From contig JBAYTD010000012.1 of the NCBI GenBank assembly GCA_041675805.1, positions 1-39,303 of the forward strand: 39,303 nucleotides of DNA. The letters are read 5' to 3'. A program made the translations under genes and the position numbers. This stretch comes from JANNWF01 sp041675805 (lineage in GTDB: Bacteria > Pseudomonadota > Gammaproteobacteria > Xanthomonadales > Xanthomonadaceae). Positions within the stretch are counted from its first letter, which is position 1, and each line of letters begins with the position of its first letter. Below are positions 22,025-30,149 of the stretch, one piece after another. The notes below the pieces were generated by a model that was not told where the DNA came from, did no database searches, and saw only the letters and a list, made by a program, of their open reading frames with translations.

Positions 22025-23708
22025 TCAATACGCCGCGTTGTGTACCGCCTGCACGGCGCGGCCGCTGGGGTCGACGACGTTTTTCAGCGAGGCGTCCCAT
22101 TCCAGCGCGGCGGCGGTGGAGCAGGCCACCGAGGGGCCGCCGGGCACGCATTGCGCGGCCCAGGGCTGCGGGTAGTGGCGATGGAACAGGTCGCGGTAGA
22201 GATAGGCTTCCCTGGTCTGCGGGGTGTTGTGCGGGAAGCGGAAGCGGGCGCTTTCCATCTGCTGGTCGCTGACCTGCTCCTGCGCGTGGGCCTTCAGCGA
22301 GTCGATCCAGTGGTAGCCGACGCCGTCGGAGAACTGCTCCTTCTGCCGCCACAGCACGTTGTCGGGCAGGTAGCCGGCAAAGGCTTCGCGCAGGAACTGC
22401 TTTTCGATGCGCCCGCGCTGCTTGCCGGACAGCTTGACCTCTGGGTCGAGTCGCATCGCGGCGTCGATGAAGCGGCGGTCGAGGAAGGGCACGCGGGCCT
22501 CCACGCCCCAGGCGGCCATCGACTTGTTCGCGCAGGCAGTCGAACAGATGCAGGGCGTCGAGCTTGCGCACGGTTTCCTCGTGCAGGGCGGCGGCGTCCG
22601 GGGCCTTGTGGAAGTACAGATAGCCGCCGAACAGCTCGTCGCTGCCCTCGCCGGAGAGCACCATCTTGATGCCCATGGCACGGATCCGCCGCGCCATCAG
22701 GAACATCGGCGTGGAGGCACGCACCGTGGTCACATCGTAGGTTTCCAGGTGGTAGATGACCTCGCTGAGGGCATCGATGCCTTCCTGCACGGTGAAGTGG
22801 AACTCGTGATGCACGGTGCCCAGATGGGCCGCCACTTCGCGCGCCGCCTTCAGGTCCGGCGAGTCGATCAGGCCGATGGCGAAGCTGTGCAATTGCGGCC
22901 ACCAGGCTTCGGTCTGCTCATCTTCGTCGATGCGCCGGGCGGCGTATTTCTTGGCGATGGCGGCGACCAGCGAGGAATCCAGGCCGCCGGACAGCAGTAC
23001 GCCGTAGGGCACGTCGCTCATCATGTGCGACTTCACCGCCGCCTCGAAAGCCGAGCGCAGGGCGGCGTGGTCGCGGCTGCCGTGGGCGACGTCGGCGTGG
23101 TCGCGCCAGTCCGGCCGGTAGTAGGCAATCGGCTCGGCCGCGCCGGAATGCCAGTAGTGGCCGGGCGGGAACTCGCGCGCGTCCACGCACACCGGAGCCA
23201 GCGCCTTCAGTTCCGAGGCGACGTACAGCGTGCCGTGCTGGTCGTGGCCGTAATACAGCGGGATGATGCCGATGGGATCGCGGGCGATCAGCCATTGCCG
23301 CGCGCCGGCGTTCCACAGCGCGAAGGCGAACATGCCTTCCAGCCGGTTGAGGAAGTCGTCGGCACCGGCAGCGCCGCCGGCCTGGCGGTACAGGGCGAGG
23401 ATCACCTCGCAGTCGGAATGGGTCTGGTAGGCGTAGGCGGCCTGGGTCTGCGCGCGCAGGGCGCGGTGGTTGTAGATCTCGCCGTTTACCGCCAGCGCCT
23501 GGCCGCCGTCCGCACTGAGCAGCGGCTGGGCACCGGAATCCACGCCGACGATGGCCAGTCGCTCGTGGACGAGGATGGCACCGTCATCGGCGTAGACGCC
23601 GGACCAGTCCGGGCCGCGATGGCGCATGCGGCGGGACAGGTCGAGCGCCTGCGTGCGCAGGGCGGCGGCGTCGGAACGCAGGTCGAACAGGCCGAGGATC
23701 GAGCACAT
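22025..23708 (-). pseudogene. asnB: Asparagine synthase B, frameshifted
   Basis: Asparagine synthetase (glutamine-hydrolysing) that makes asparagine from aspartate, glutamine and ATP. Frame one gives residues 1-393: nucleophile Cys2, glutaminase domain to about 200 (NGEIYNH, RDPIG), then the ATP loop SGGLDSS (240-246) and SGEGSDELFGGY. At 22529-22532 the frame changes and similarity continues in another frame (ANKSMAAWGVEARVPFLD...) to the stop at 22025. A 2-nt loss of one CG from CGCGCG restores an intact 561-aa enzyme (E. coli AsnB is 554). Without correction the first frame runs on to 21918 as an unrelated tail, losing the last 170 residues. It could be a true inactivation, a sequencing slip in the CG run, or less likely recoding. 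The rest is undegraded. Confidence 0.85.
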
Positions 23709-23816
23709 GGCGCGGCGCAGGCAAGGGCGGGAGCGCCGATTCTGTCAGGTTTGCGCCATTCATGCTGCACTGCCGCACGAGCTGGGCGGGAACGCGCTTT
23801 CCGCGCACCGACGCGC

Positions 23817-24425
23817 TCAGGCGATGAAACCGTGCAGCCAGCCCAGCGCTTCGCTGGCGACGCCGGCGAAGCCGATCAGAGTCGCGCTTCCGGCCGCCCA
23901 GGCGATCAGCAGCAGCACGCCGTCGCGCTCCAGCAGGGCCAGCGCGTAGAGCAGGATCAACAGGCCGAAGGGGTAGTTGGTCAGCGGGATCGGCAGCGCC
24001 AGCAGCAGACCGAGCAGGATCAGCAACAGGCCGGTGACGACGGTGCTGGCCGGATGGGTGAACAGCCAGTCCAGCCGTGGCCGGCTGAGCTGTTCGACCC
24101 GCTTCAGCCAGCGCCCGCCCTTTTTCAGGAAGCGCTGCAGCGACTGCCGCGACACCGGCCGCCGGCGCAGCCAGCCCGGGAGCCAGGGCCAGCGCCGGTT
24201 GAGCATCAGTTGCAGGCCGAGCAGGCTGACCAGCGGGCCGCACAGTGCGCCGACGCCGAACGGCACCGGCAGAAACACCGGCAGCAGCACCAGCAACAGC
24301 AGGATGCCGAACGCACGGCGGCGGAAGTGGCCGAGCAGGGCGTCCATGTCCAGCGGCGGGGTGGAGTCGTCACCATTCGCGATGTCGGCGAGCAGGTCAC
24401 TGGTGCGGTCGGCGCTGGGCGTCAT
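23817..24425 (-). CDS. ExoD-like inner membrane protein
   Basis: A protein of 202 aa related to ExoD, a membrane protein named for its role in exopolysaccharide synthesis in rhizobia; the biochemical role is unclear. Residues 1-35 are hydrophilic. Two hydrophobic hairpins follow: FGILLLLVLLPVFLPVPFGVGA at about 43-64 and the later TVVTGLLLILLGLLLALPIP and FGLLILLYALALLERDGVLLLIAW. The RRPVSRQSLQRFLKKGG and RPRLDWLF basic stretches lie between them. The typical ExoD features P.P.G and ERDG are visible. The ATG at 24425 is chosen since the open frame beyond it runs through the promoter of the opposite RNA. It is separated from asnB by 108 bp with nothing recognisable. Confidence 0.75.
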   Translation of the reverse strand: MTPSADRTSDLLADIANGDDSTPPLDMDALLGHFRRRAFGILLLLVLLPVFLPVPFGVGALCGPLVSLLGLQLMLNRRWPWLPGWLRRRPVSRQSLQRFLKKGGRWLKRVEQLSRPRLDWLFTHPASTVVTGLLLILLGLLLALPIPLTNYPFGLLILLYALALLERDGVLLLIAWAAGSATLIGFAGVASEALGWLHGFIA

Positions 24426-24501
24426 GGGCGGCAAGTCTAGGGTTTGCGCGGGGACGCTTTCGTGAACGCCGGCAGGGTGTTTTTCCGACGCAACAAAGGT
24501 G

Positions 24502-24530
24502 TTGCATTTTCCCATCGACTGTCTTATTCT
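24502..24530 (+). promoter_or_regulatory. Strong sigma-70-type promoter
   Basis: TTGCAT (24502-24507), a 17-bp spacer and TATTCT (24525-24530) are the best -35/-10 pair I found in the window. A start near 24537 is expected. The inverted repeat CAACA-AAGG-TGTTG (24491-24504) overlaps the -35 box and could be an operator. Confidence 0.65.
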
Positions 24531-24536
24531 AGCCAC

Positions 24537-24646
24537 GCACTCGGAACTGCCGCGCCCAGCGCGCTTCCGGGTGTATGCAGGGCGCATTGTTTGGTATCGT
24601 CACTCCGCTTTTAAACCCTCGTCGATTTCGGTGAGGGTTTTTTTTT
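24537..24646 (+). ncRNA. Candidate small RNA or attenuator leader upstream of pgi
   Basis: A unit of about 110 nt bounded by the promoter and an intrinsic terminator. It begins with a stem-loop at 24542-24569: CGGAA and TTCCG enclose a CGCGC/GCGCG inner stem with a CCA loop. A less structured segment of 43 nt follows, and then a terminator hairpin (24613-24620 with 24633-24640) runs into eight or more T. The terminator ends 50 bp before pgi, so either the RNA is independent or readthrough feeds pgi. A 19-codon open frame (24575-24634, MQGALFGIVTPLLNPRRFR) ends inside the terminator, but it has no Shine-Dalgarno. I do not recognise the RNA family. Confidence 0.5.
24613..24646 (+). terminator. 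Intrinsic terminator before pgi
   Basis: AAACCCTC and GAGGGTTT form a perfect 8-bp stem with a 12-nt loop, followed by an uninterrupted T-run to 24646. This is a classical Rho-independent terminator placed between the promoter at 24502 and the pgi start at 24697. Confidence 0.85.
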
Positions 24647-24696
24647 GCCGCAGGTCGGCGGTGGTGTTGCGTTTTTGCAACAGAAGGTGATGAGCC

Positions 24697-26226
24697 ATGC
24701 ATAGCCGGGAACAGGCCCGGAACTGGGCGCGGATGCTGGACGAGCACGCCAAGCGCCTGGCCGATACGACGATTCCACAACTGCTGGCCGCCGAGCCGGA
24801 GCGGGCGACGACGCAGAGTCTGCGCCACGGACCGATCCTGGTCTCGTTTGCGCGCCAGCGGATCGATGCCGCCGCCTGGCGCATGCTGTTCGACATGGCC
24901 GACGAGCTCGGCGTGCCGGCGGCGCTGGGCGATCTGGTCGACGGCGTCGAGGTCAATGTCACCGAGCATCGCCCGGCCCTGCACACCGCCTTGCGTTCAG
25001 ACCTCGGCCGCGCGCCGGTCGCGCAACGGGCGCGCGAGCAGGCGCTGGCGGCGCAGCGCCAGGCCGAGACGCTGGCGCGGCGTCTGGCCGACGAAGGCGT
25101 CACCGACGTGATCAACATCGGTATCGGCGGCTCCGACCTCGGGCCGCGCTTCGTCGTCGATGCGCTGCGCGAACAGGCCGATTCACCGTTCCGCGTGCAT
25201 TTCCTCAGCAATGTCGATGGCCATGCCGCGACCCGCCTGCTGCGCGAGTTGGACCCGGCACGCAGCGCCGCCGTGCTGGTGTCGAAGAGCTTCACCACGC
25301 AGGAAACCCTGCTCAACGGCGCGCTGGTTCGTGACTGGCTGGGCGGACCGCAGTCGCTGGTTGCGGTCAGCGCCGAAGTGGCCCGCGCCGAGGCGTTCGG
25401 CATCGCCGCCGAGCGCGTGCTGCCGATGTGGGACTGGGTCGGCGGGCGCTATTCGGTCTGGTCCGCCGCCGGCTTCGCCGCCCGGCTTGCCCTGGGCGAG
25501 GACGGCTGGCGGCAATTGCTGGCCGGCGCGGCCGACATCGACGCCCACGTCGCCAAGGCGCCGGTGGCCGGCAATCTTGCCGTTCGCCATGCCCTGGTCG
25601 CGGTGTGGAACCGGGTCGCCCTGCGCCTGCCGACGCACGCTGTGCTGCCCTACGACGAGCGGCTGGCGAAGTTGCCGGCCTACCTCCAGCAGTTGTTCAT
25701 GGAAAGCCTCGGCAAGTCGGTGCGCAGCGACGGCGAGGCGGTGGCGATGCCGACCGGCGCGGTGCTGTGGGGCGCGCCCGGCACCGACAGCCAGCACAGT
25801 TTCTTCCAGGCCCTGCATCAGGGCGTGGAGGTGACGCCGACCGAGCTGATCGGCGTCATCCGCCCGCATCATCCGCATTCCGCCTCGCATCAGGCCCTGC
25901 TCGCCAACCTGCTGGCGCAGTCGCAGGCCTTCGCCAACGGTGCCGAGCATGGCGATCCGCATCGCCGCCATCCGGGCAACCGGCCGGGCACGGTGTTCCT
26001 GCTCGATGCGCTGACGCCGCAGGCCTTGGGCGGCCTGCTTGCCCTGTACGAGCATTCGGTCTACGTGCAATCGGTGATCTGGGGCATCAATGCCTTCGAC
26101 CAATGGGGCGTTGAACTGGGCAAGCGCATCGCCGGCGACCTGTTGCCGGCGCTGCGCGGCGACAGCGCCGGGCCGGACGATCCGGTCACCCGCGCGCTGC
26201 TGGCGGAAGTGCTGCGAGGCGGCTGA
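24697..26226 (+). CDS. pgi: Glucose-6-phosphate isomerase
   Basis: A protein of 509 aa that interconverts glucose-6-phosphate and fructose-6-phosphate. The sugar-phosphate loop is IGIGGSDLGPR at about 141-151, with SKSFTTQETL next. The family signatures are GTDSQHSFFQALHQG and, near the end, FDQWGVELGKRIAG. The length matches short bacterial enzymes of this type. A Shine-Dalgarno-like AGAAGGTGA lies 6-7 nt before the ATG. The region 24647-24696 between the terminator and pgi includes a small hairpin GTTGC-GTTTTT-GCAAC (24666-24681). Whether pgi has a separate promoter is unclear. Confidence 0.96.
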   Translation: MHSREQARNWARMLDEHAKRLADTTIPQLLAAEPERATTQSLRHGPILVSFARQRIDAAAWRMLFDMADELGVPAALGDLVDGVEVNVTEHRPALHTALRSDLGRAPVAQRAREQALAAQRQAETLARRLADEGVTDVINIGIGGSDLGPRFVVDALREQADSPFRVHFLSNVDGHAATRLLRELDPARSAAVLVSKSFTTQETLLNGALVRDWLGGPQSLVAVSAEVARAEAFGIAAERVLPMWDWVGGRYSVWSAAGFAARLALGEDGWRQLLAGAADIDAHVAKAPVAGNLAVRHALVAVWNRVALRLPTHAVLPYDERLAKLPAYLQQLFMESLGKSVRSDGEAVAMPTGAVLWGAPGTDSQHSFFQALHQGVEVTPTELIGVIRPHHPHSASHQALLANLLAQSQAFANGAEHGDPHRRHPGNRPGTVFLLDALTPQALGGLLALYEHSVYVQSVIWGINAFDQWGVELGKRIAGDLLPALRGDSAGPDDPVTRALLAEVLRGG

Positions 26227-26239
26227 GCGCGCAAAAAAA

Positions 26240-26276
26240 CCGGGCCGGTGCCTGGGGTGACAGGCATCCGGCCCGG
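26240..26276 (-). terminator. Bidirectional terminator between pgi and the W-repeat protein
   Basis: A long stem: CCGGGCCGG with CCGGCCCGG, continued by TGCCTG with CAGGCA across a one-base bulge. On the minus strand it is followed by seven T, so it is a strong terminator for the gene ending at 26288. pgi ends 14 bp before it on the other side and may use it as well. Confidence 0.85.
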
Positions 26277-26287
26277 CGCGGGCGCAA

Positions 26288-27907
26288 TCAGGGATAGTTG
26301 TTGCCGCCGATGCGGGCGCTGACGATCTCGCTGGTGCCGCTGCTTGACGTGACCGTGGGCGGGATCGGCACCGGCGCGCCGGTCACGGTGGAACTGGTGA
26401 CCGAATCGGTGAGCGTGCGCAGCGGGCCGATCGCCGGATGCGCCCACTGGGTCACGTCGGAATCGGTTTCCACGCGCACGTTGAAGCCCGATTGCGCGGT
26501 GTTCACTACCGATTGCAACGATGTTTCGAAGCGGCAGGCACCGGGGAAGCTGCCTGCCGGCGTGCTGACTGTTTCGGTCCCGACGCGCTCGAACACTTCG
26601 ACGAAATCCACCGTGATGCTGACCGCCTGGCCGCTGGCGGTGTAGTTGGAAATGGCCTTGAAATTGCGCGTGCCGACGCTGCCGACCGGCGTGCTGCGCG
26701 GTATCCGCACCGGCGGATCGAAGCGCGTCTGGCCGCGCGCCTCGGCGGCCGGAATCCAGCCTTCGGAGCCGTAGTGGATGCGCTCGCTGGCGGTCTGCTC
26801 GACGAACTCGATGATGCTGCCGTTGGCATTGCCGTCCGGGGTGTAGCTGATCTTGAACACCGGGCGGCCCTGGAACGGATCGGTGCCGGTGCCGATGACC
26901 TCGACATCAGTGTGGCTGACGTTGCCATCGGCATCGGTGTCGCGCAGGCGGTACTTGTCGCCCACCGCCAGCGGCGGAAAGCACTCGTCCGCACCGGGCT
27001 GGCCGCCGCCGCCTTCGTCGTCGTCGGTGATCGAGCCGTAGGCGACGACCTCGCAGACGCCGGCCGTGCCACCGAACAGGAAACGCTTGATCGGCTTGGT
27101 CTGCGAGACGTTGTCGATGCTGTAGGAGAAGCTGCCGGTCTCGCCGTCGCTGAAACTGAAGGTGACGCTGCCGATCTGCTGCGAGCCCTGCGCGGCCGGC
27201 GCGCCGTCGATCTGGTCAAACGGCGTGCCGCCCTGCTGGATCGACAGCGGGCCGCTGAAGCGGCCATCGGGCTGGCGGCTGGCGCTGCCGATGTAGAACA
27301 CGGCACGACCGTCGAGATCGTAGGTGTACCAGGTGGCGAACAGCGAATCGCCGACGTGGCTGATGTGGATGCCCCAGCCATCGCTGGCCTGGGTACCCCA
27401 CCACAGATCGCTGAAATTGCTGGCGCCGGCGCGCGAGGGGTTGGCGCTGGCGCGGCAGGCGAGGTCGGAGCCGGCGAAGTTGAAGCGCACCAGATTCTTG
27501 CTCTGGGCGACGCCGTCGACGCTGTAGTCGAACTTCAGCCGCGTCCTGCCCTGGAAGGTGAGGGTGGCGGAACCGACCACTTCGCAGGGGTCCGCCGCAT
27601 TGCCGGCAATCTGCGGATAGGGCACGCCGGTGAAGCGGCAGATCGAGCCGGCATAGCTGCCGTCGGGCTGCGGAAAGGCACCGGGGACGAGGAACCAGGT
27701 CGGGTCGCCGTTCTCGTCGTAGGTGAACCAGCCGGGTCCGCTGACGTTGCCCTGGTCGATGGTGAAGATGCCCCAGCCGCTTTCTTCCGGATCCCACCAG
27801 GTGGCGGTGTTGAGCAGGGGCGCGTCATCGGCGAGCGCGGACAGTGGCAGCGCGGCAAGCACGCCCAGGGCAAGACGGCGGCGCAGCGGCGACAGAGGAT
27901 GGGACAT
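26288..27907 (-). CDS. Large secreted protein with two W-rich domains, function unknown
   Basis: A protein of 539 aa with a Sec signal peptide (residues 1-27, ending LSALA-DD). Two tandem domains follow. Repeat 1 is at about 37-151: WWDPEESGWGIFTI, WFTYDENGDPTWFL, GSATLTFQG, FDYSVDGV, final Cys151. Repeat 2 is at about 169-286: LWWGTQASDGWGIHI, WYTYDLDGRAVFYIG, GSVTFSFSDG, SYSIDNVSQTK, final Cys286. An acidic Gly linker (292-305) leads to a C-terminal region of about 230 residues rich in Thr/Val/Ser and predicted beta, with a Cys in PGACRFET. The pattern is shared with the small protein at 16130-16726. It is exported and possibly surface-exposed. I know no activity. The ATG at 27907 gives the signal peptide; the longer frame is not supported. 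Confidence 0.75.
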   Translation of the reverse strand: MSHPLSPLRRRLALGVLAALPLSALADDAPLLNTATWWDPEESGWGIFTIDQGNVSGPGWFTYDENGDPTWFLVPGAFPQPDGSYAGSICRFTGVPYPQIAGNAADPCEVVGSATLTFQGRTRLKFDYSVDGVAQSKNLVRFNFAGSDLACRASANPSRAGASNFSDLWWGTQASDGWGIHISHVGDSLFATWYTYDLDGRAVFYIGSASRQPDGRFSGPLSIQQGGTPFDQIDGAPAAQGSQQIGSVTFSFSDGETGSFSYSIDNVSQTKPIKRFLFGGTAGVCEVVAYGSITDDDEGGGGQPGADECFPPLAVGDKYRLRDTDADGNVSHTDVEVIGTGTDPFQGRPVFKISYTPDGNANGSIIEFVEQTASERIHYGSEGWIPAAEARGQTRFDPPVRIPRSTPVGSVGTRNFKAISNYTASGQAVSITVDFVEVFERVGTETVSTPAGSFPGACRFETSLQSVVNTAQSGFNVRVETDSDVTQWAHPAIGPLRTLTDSVTSSTVTGAPVPIPPTVTSSSGTSEIVSARIGGNNYP

Positions 27908-27998
27908 GGATCGGTTTCCTCGGGTTGCATGGCGTGCGGCCACGTTAGCGGCCAGCGGATCGTGCCGACGACCCCCCGAATGGGTGGGCGCGGCGGCT

Positions 27999-28004
27999 TA
28001 TACT
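27999..28004 (+). promoter_or_regulatory. Possible -10 of the two-component operon
   Basis: TATACT lies 57 bp before the kinase ATG, in a 153-bp divergent spacer. The corresponding -35 position is C-rich and unconvincing. AAGGAG at 28044-28049 is the likely ribosome-binding site of the kinase, with a longish spacing. Confidence 0.35.
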
Positions 28005-28060
28005 CCGGGCGAAGGCAGCGCCGGCCGCGCGCCGGCGGCGGGCAAGGAGCGCGACATCTG

Positions 28061-28801
28061 ATGGCGTGGGCGAGCGGATTGATCGGACTGTTGGCGGGCG
28101 CACTGCTCGCTGCCATCGCTATGGCATGGCAGCGACGCCGGCCGGCAGCGCCGATGAGTGCGGCAACGCCGCCACCGTCCGACCCCGATCCCGAGCGCAT
28201 CGCCGCCGTCGCCGCCGCGCAGGAGCGCGAGCGCATCTATGCCGACCTGCACGACGATCTCGGCGCGCGCCTGCTGGAACTGATCTACACCGCGCCGGAC
28301 CAGGCCCAGGCCGACCGCGCCCGCGCCATCCTGCAGGATCTGCGCGACGTGGTCAGCCGCTCGCGCAGCGAGCCCGGCACCTTGCAGGACGTGCTGGCCA
28401 GCATTCGCGCCGAGGCCGCGCAGCGCCTTGCCGCCGCCGGTGTCGAACTGTCCTGGCAGGCCGCCGACGACCTGCCCGATCCGCTGTTCGATCAGGCCAG
28501 TTCGCTGCATCTGCACCGCATCATGCGCGAGGCGATCAGCAACGCCATCCGCCACGCCGGCGCGCGCCGCCTGCGCGTGCGCATCAAACAGGGTCCACGG
28601 CGGACGCTGCTGCTGGAAATCACCGACGAGGGCGGCAGCGAGCCACCGTTGACCGCGCAGCCGGCGAGCGGTGGTGCCGGGCTGTCCAACATGCAGGCGC
28701 GGGCGCAGGCGTTGCAGGGCACGATCGACTGGAGCCAGGGCACGCTGGGCGGAACCAAGGTGCTGCTCAGCGCGCCCTTGCCCGGCGAGGACTCGGCATG
28801 A
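28061..28801 (+). CDS. NarL-type sensor histidine kinase, short
   Basis: A protein of 246 aa. A single N-terminal membrane segment (residues 1-23, GLIGLLAGALLAAIAMAW) is followed by a Pro/Ser linker. A HisKA_3 dimerisation domain has the phospho-acceptor His64 in ERERIYADLHDDLGARLLELI. The HATPase_c domain follows, with the N box at about 155-167 (MREAISNAIRHAG) and the G box GGAGLSNMQARAQAL. There is no periplasmic or PAS sensor, so the signal must be sensed through the membrane segment or a partner. The stop overlaps the regulator's start (ATGA), so the two are made together. Similar to the LiaS/DesK class of small kinases. Confidence 0.9.
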   Translation: MAWASGLIGLLAGALLAAIAMAWQRRRPAAPMSAATPPPSDPDPERIAAVAAAQERERIYADLHDDLGARLLELIYTAPDQAQADRARAILQDLRDVVSRSRSEPGTLQDVLASIRAEAAQRLAAAGVELSWQAADDLPDPLFDQASSLHLHRIMREAISNAIRHAGARRLRVRIKQGPRRTLLLEITDEGGSEPPLTAQPASGGAGLSNMQARAQALQGTIDWSQGTLGGTKVLLSAPLPGEDSA

Positions 28802-29457
28802 GCGCGCCGAGAACCGCCCTGGTGCTGGACGATCTGGCCGCCAGCCGCCGCTGGCTGTGCGCCGCCCTGCGCCAGGCCTATCCGCAGATCGCCATTGTTG
28901 AGGCCGGCAGTCTGGCCGAGGCCGGTGCCATGATCGGCGCGCCGGACCTGGCGCTGATCGACCTCGGCCTGCCCGATGGCTCCGGCGTGCGGATGATCGA
29001 GAAGCTGAGCGCCGGCCGAACCCTGTGCGTGGTCGCCACCGTGTTCGACGACGATGCCCACCTGTTCCCGGCCCTGCGCGCCGGTGCCCAGGGCTACGTG
29101 CTGAAGGACCAGTCGCAGCAGGATCTCGCCGCCATGCTGCTCGGTATCGCCGATGGCCAGCCACCGCTGTCGCCGAGCATCGCCCGCCGTCTGCTGCGCC
29201 ACTTCGGACCGGTCGGCCCGCCGCCCTCCGCTGACGATTCCGGTGATCTCGACCGCCTGACCAGGCGCGAAAAGGGCGTGCTGCAACTGATCGGCAAGGG
29301 CCTCACCGTCGCCGAAGCCGCCGCCGCGCTGGAACTGAGCCGCAACACCTGTGCCGGCTACGTCAAGGACATCTACCGCAAACTGCGCGTCAGCAGCCGC
29401 GCCGAAGCCGCGCTGGCGGCGACCCGGCTGGGTCTGGTTGACCGCGATGCGCATTGA
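28798..29457 (+). CDS. LuxR/NarL-family response regulator
   Basis: A protein of 219 aa. The receiver domain (about 5-120) carries Asp11-Asp12, phospho-acceptor Asp55 (LALIDLGLPDGSG), Thr81 and Lys103. The C-terminal LuxR helix-turn-helix lies at about 152-211 (LTRREKGVLQLIGKGLTVAEAAAALELSRNT...VKDIYRKLRVSSRAEA). It is the cognate partner of the overlapping kinase gene. Its targets are unknown; the divergent W-repeat protein and the downstream DUF11-like gene are the nearest candidates. I see no obvious repeated binding site. Confidence 0.93.
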   Translation: MSAPRTALVLDDLAASRRWLCAALRQAYPQIAIVEAGSLAEAGAMIGAPDLALIDLGLPDGSGVRMIEKLSAGRTLCVVATVFDDDAHLFPALRAGAQGYVLKDQSQQDLAAMLLGIADGQPPLSPSIARRLLRHFGPVGPPPSADDSGDLDRLTRREKGVLQLIGKGLTVAEAAAALELSRNTCAGYVKDIYRKLRVSSRAEAALAATRLGLVDRDAH

Positions 29458-29496
29458 GCCGATCTTCCGCTGTCCCAATTGCACAGGCACTGTCCG

Positions 29497-30132
29497 ATGA
29501 CCCGCAGGCTGATCCAGACCCTGTGTTGGCTCGTTCTCGGCGCGCTGTGGACGATGCCGGCCGGCGCGCAAACGGCGGCAGGCAGCGCCGACTTGCGGCT
29601 GACCGCCAACGCATCGCCGGACCCGGCCGTGAAGGGCGGGATGCTGACCTTGCGCGTGGAAGTCGCCAACAATGGACCGGATGCCGCCGTGTCGCCGGTC
29701 GTCACGCTGTTCATGCCCGGCTTCCGCGACATCGCGCAGGCCGGTTACCCGATTGACGCGTCCGACTACATCGACGATGCCGCGACCGCCGCTGGCTGGA
29801 CCTGTCAGCTACTTCCTTCGCCGCCGGTCTGGCCGAGCATGCCGGGCTGGCTCGACTGTCGGGCGCAGAGCCTGGCGGCGGGCGCTTCGGTGGCGATATC
29901 CAGTCGCATCCGGGTCCGCGCCAATGTCATCGGGCCGCTGGAATGGCGGGCCACTGCGGGCAGCGACACGCCCGATCCCGATCCCGCCAACAATGACTCC
30001 GGCACGCTGCTGACGGCGGCCGTGTCGCCGCCAGCGCTGAGCATTCCCTGGACCTCGGCACCTGCGCTGGCGCTGCTTGCGCTGTGGCTGCTGGTCCTGG
30101 GTCGGGTTGCGCTGGCGCGGCGCGCGGGTTGA
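29497..30132 (+). CDS. Exported DUF11-like protein with C-terminal sorting-type tail
   Basis: A protein of 211 aa. Residues 1-25 are a signal peptide (MTRRLIQTLCWLVLGALWTMPAGA, cleavage before QTA). The body has the DUF11/CARDB-like beta-sandwich pattern ADLRLTANASPDPAVKGGMLTLRVEVANNGPDAA, ending DPDPANNDSG. The C-terminus is IPWTSAPALALLALWLLVLGRVALARRAG: a short IP motif, a hydrophobic helix and an Arg cluster, like IPTL-CTERM tails that tag proteins for sorting and cleavage. It follows the response regulator by 39 bp and may be cotranscribed. Two Cys in the body could form a disulfide. The role is unknown. Confidence 0.7.
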   Translation: MTRRLIQTLCWLVLGALWTMPAGAQTAAGSADLRLTANASPDPAVKGGMLTLRVEVANNGPDAAVSPVVTLFMPGFRDIAQAGYPIDASDYIDDAATAAGWTCQLLPSPPVWPSMPGWLDCRAQSLAAGASVAISSRIRVRANVIGPLEWRATAGSDTPDPDPANNDSGTLLTAAVSPPALSIPWTSAPALALLALWLLVLGRVALARRAG

Positions 30133-30149
30133 TTCGGCGTCGGCGTGGC

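Noticed and set aside
22529..22532. Programmed ribosomal frameshift in asnB
   Set aside because: There is no slippery heptamer, and AsnB is not known to be recoded. A 2-nt loss in a CG run is simpler.
24575..24634. 19-codon leader peptide in the candidate RNA
   Set aside because: It has no Shine-Dalgarno and no run of a regulatory amino acid. Kept as a remark only, not listed as a gene.
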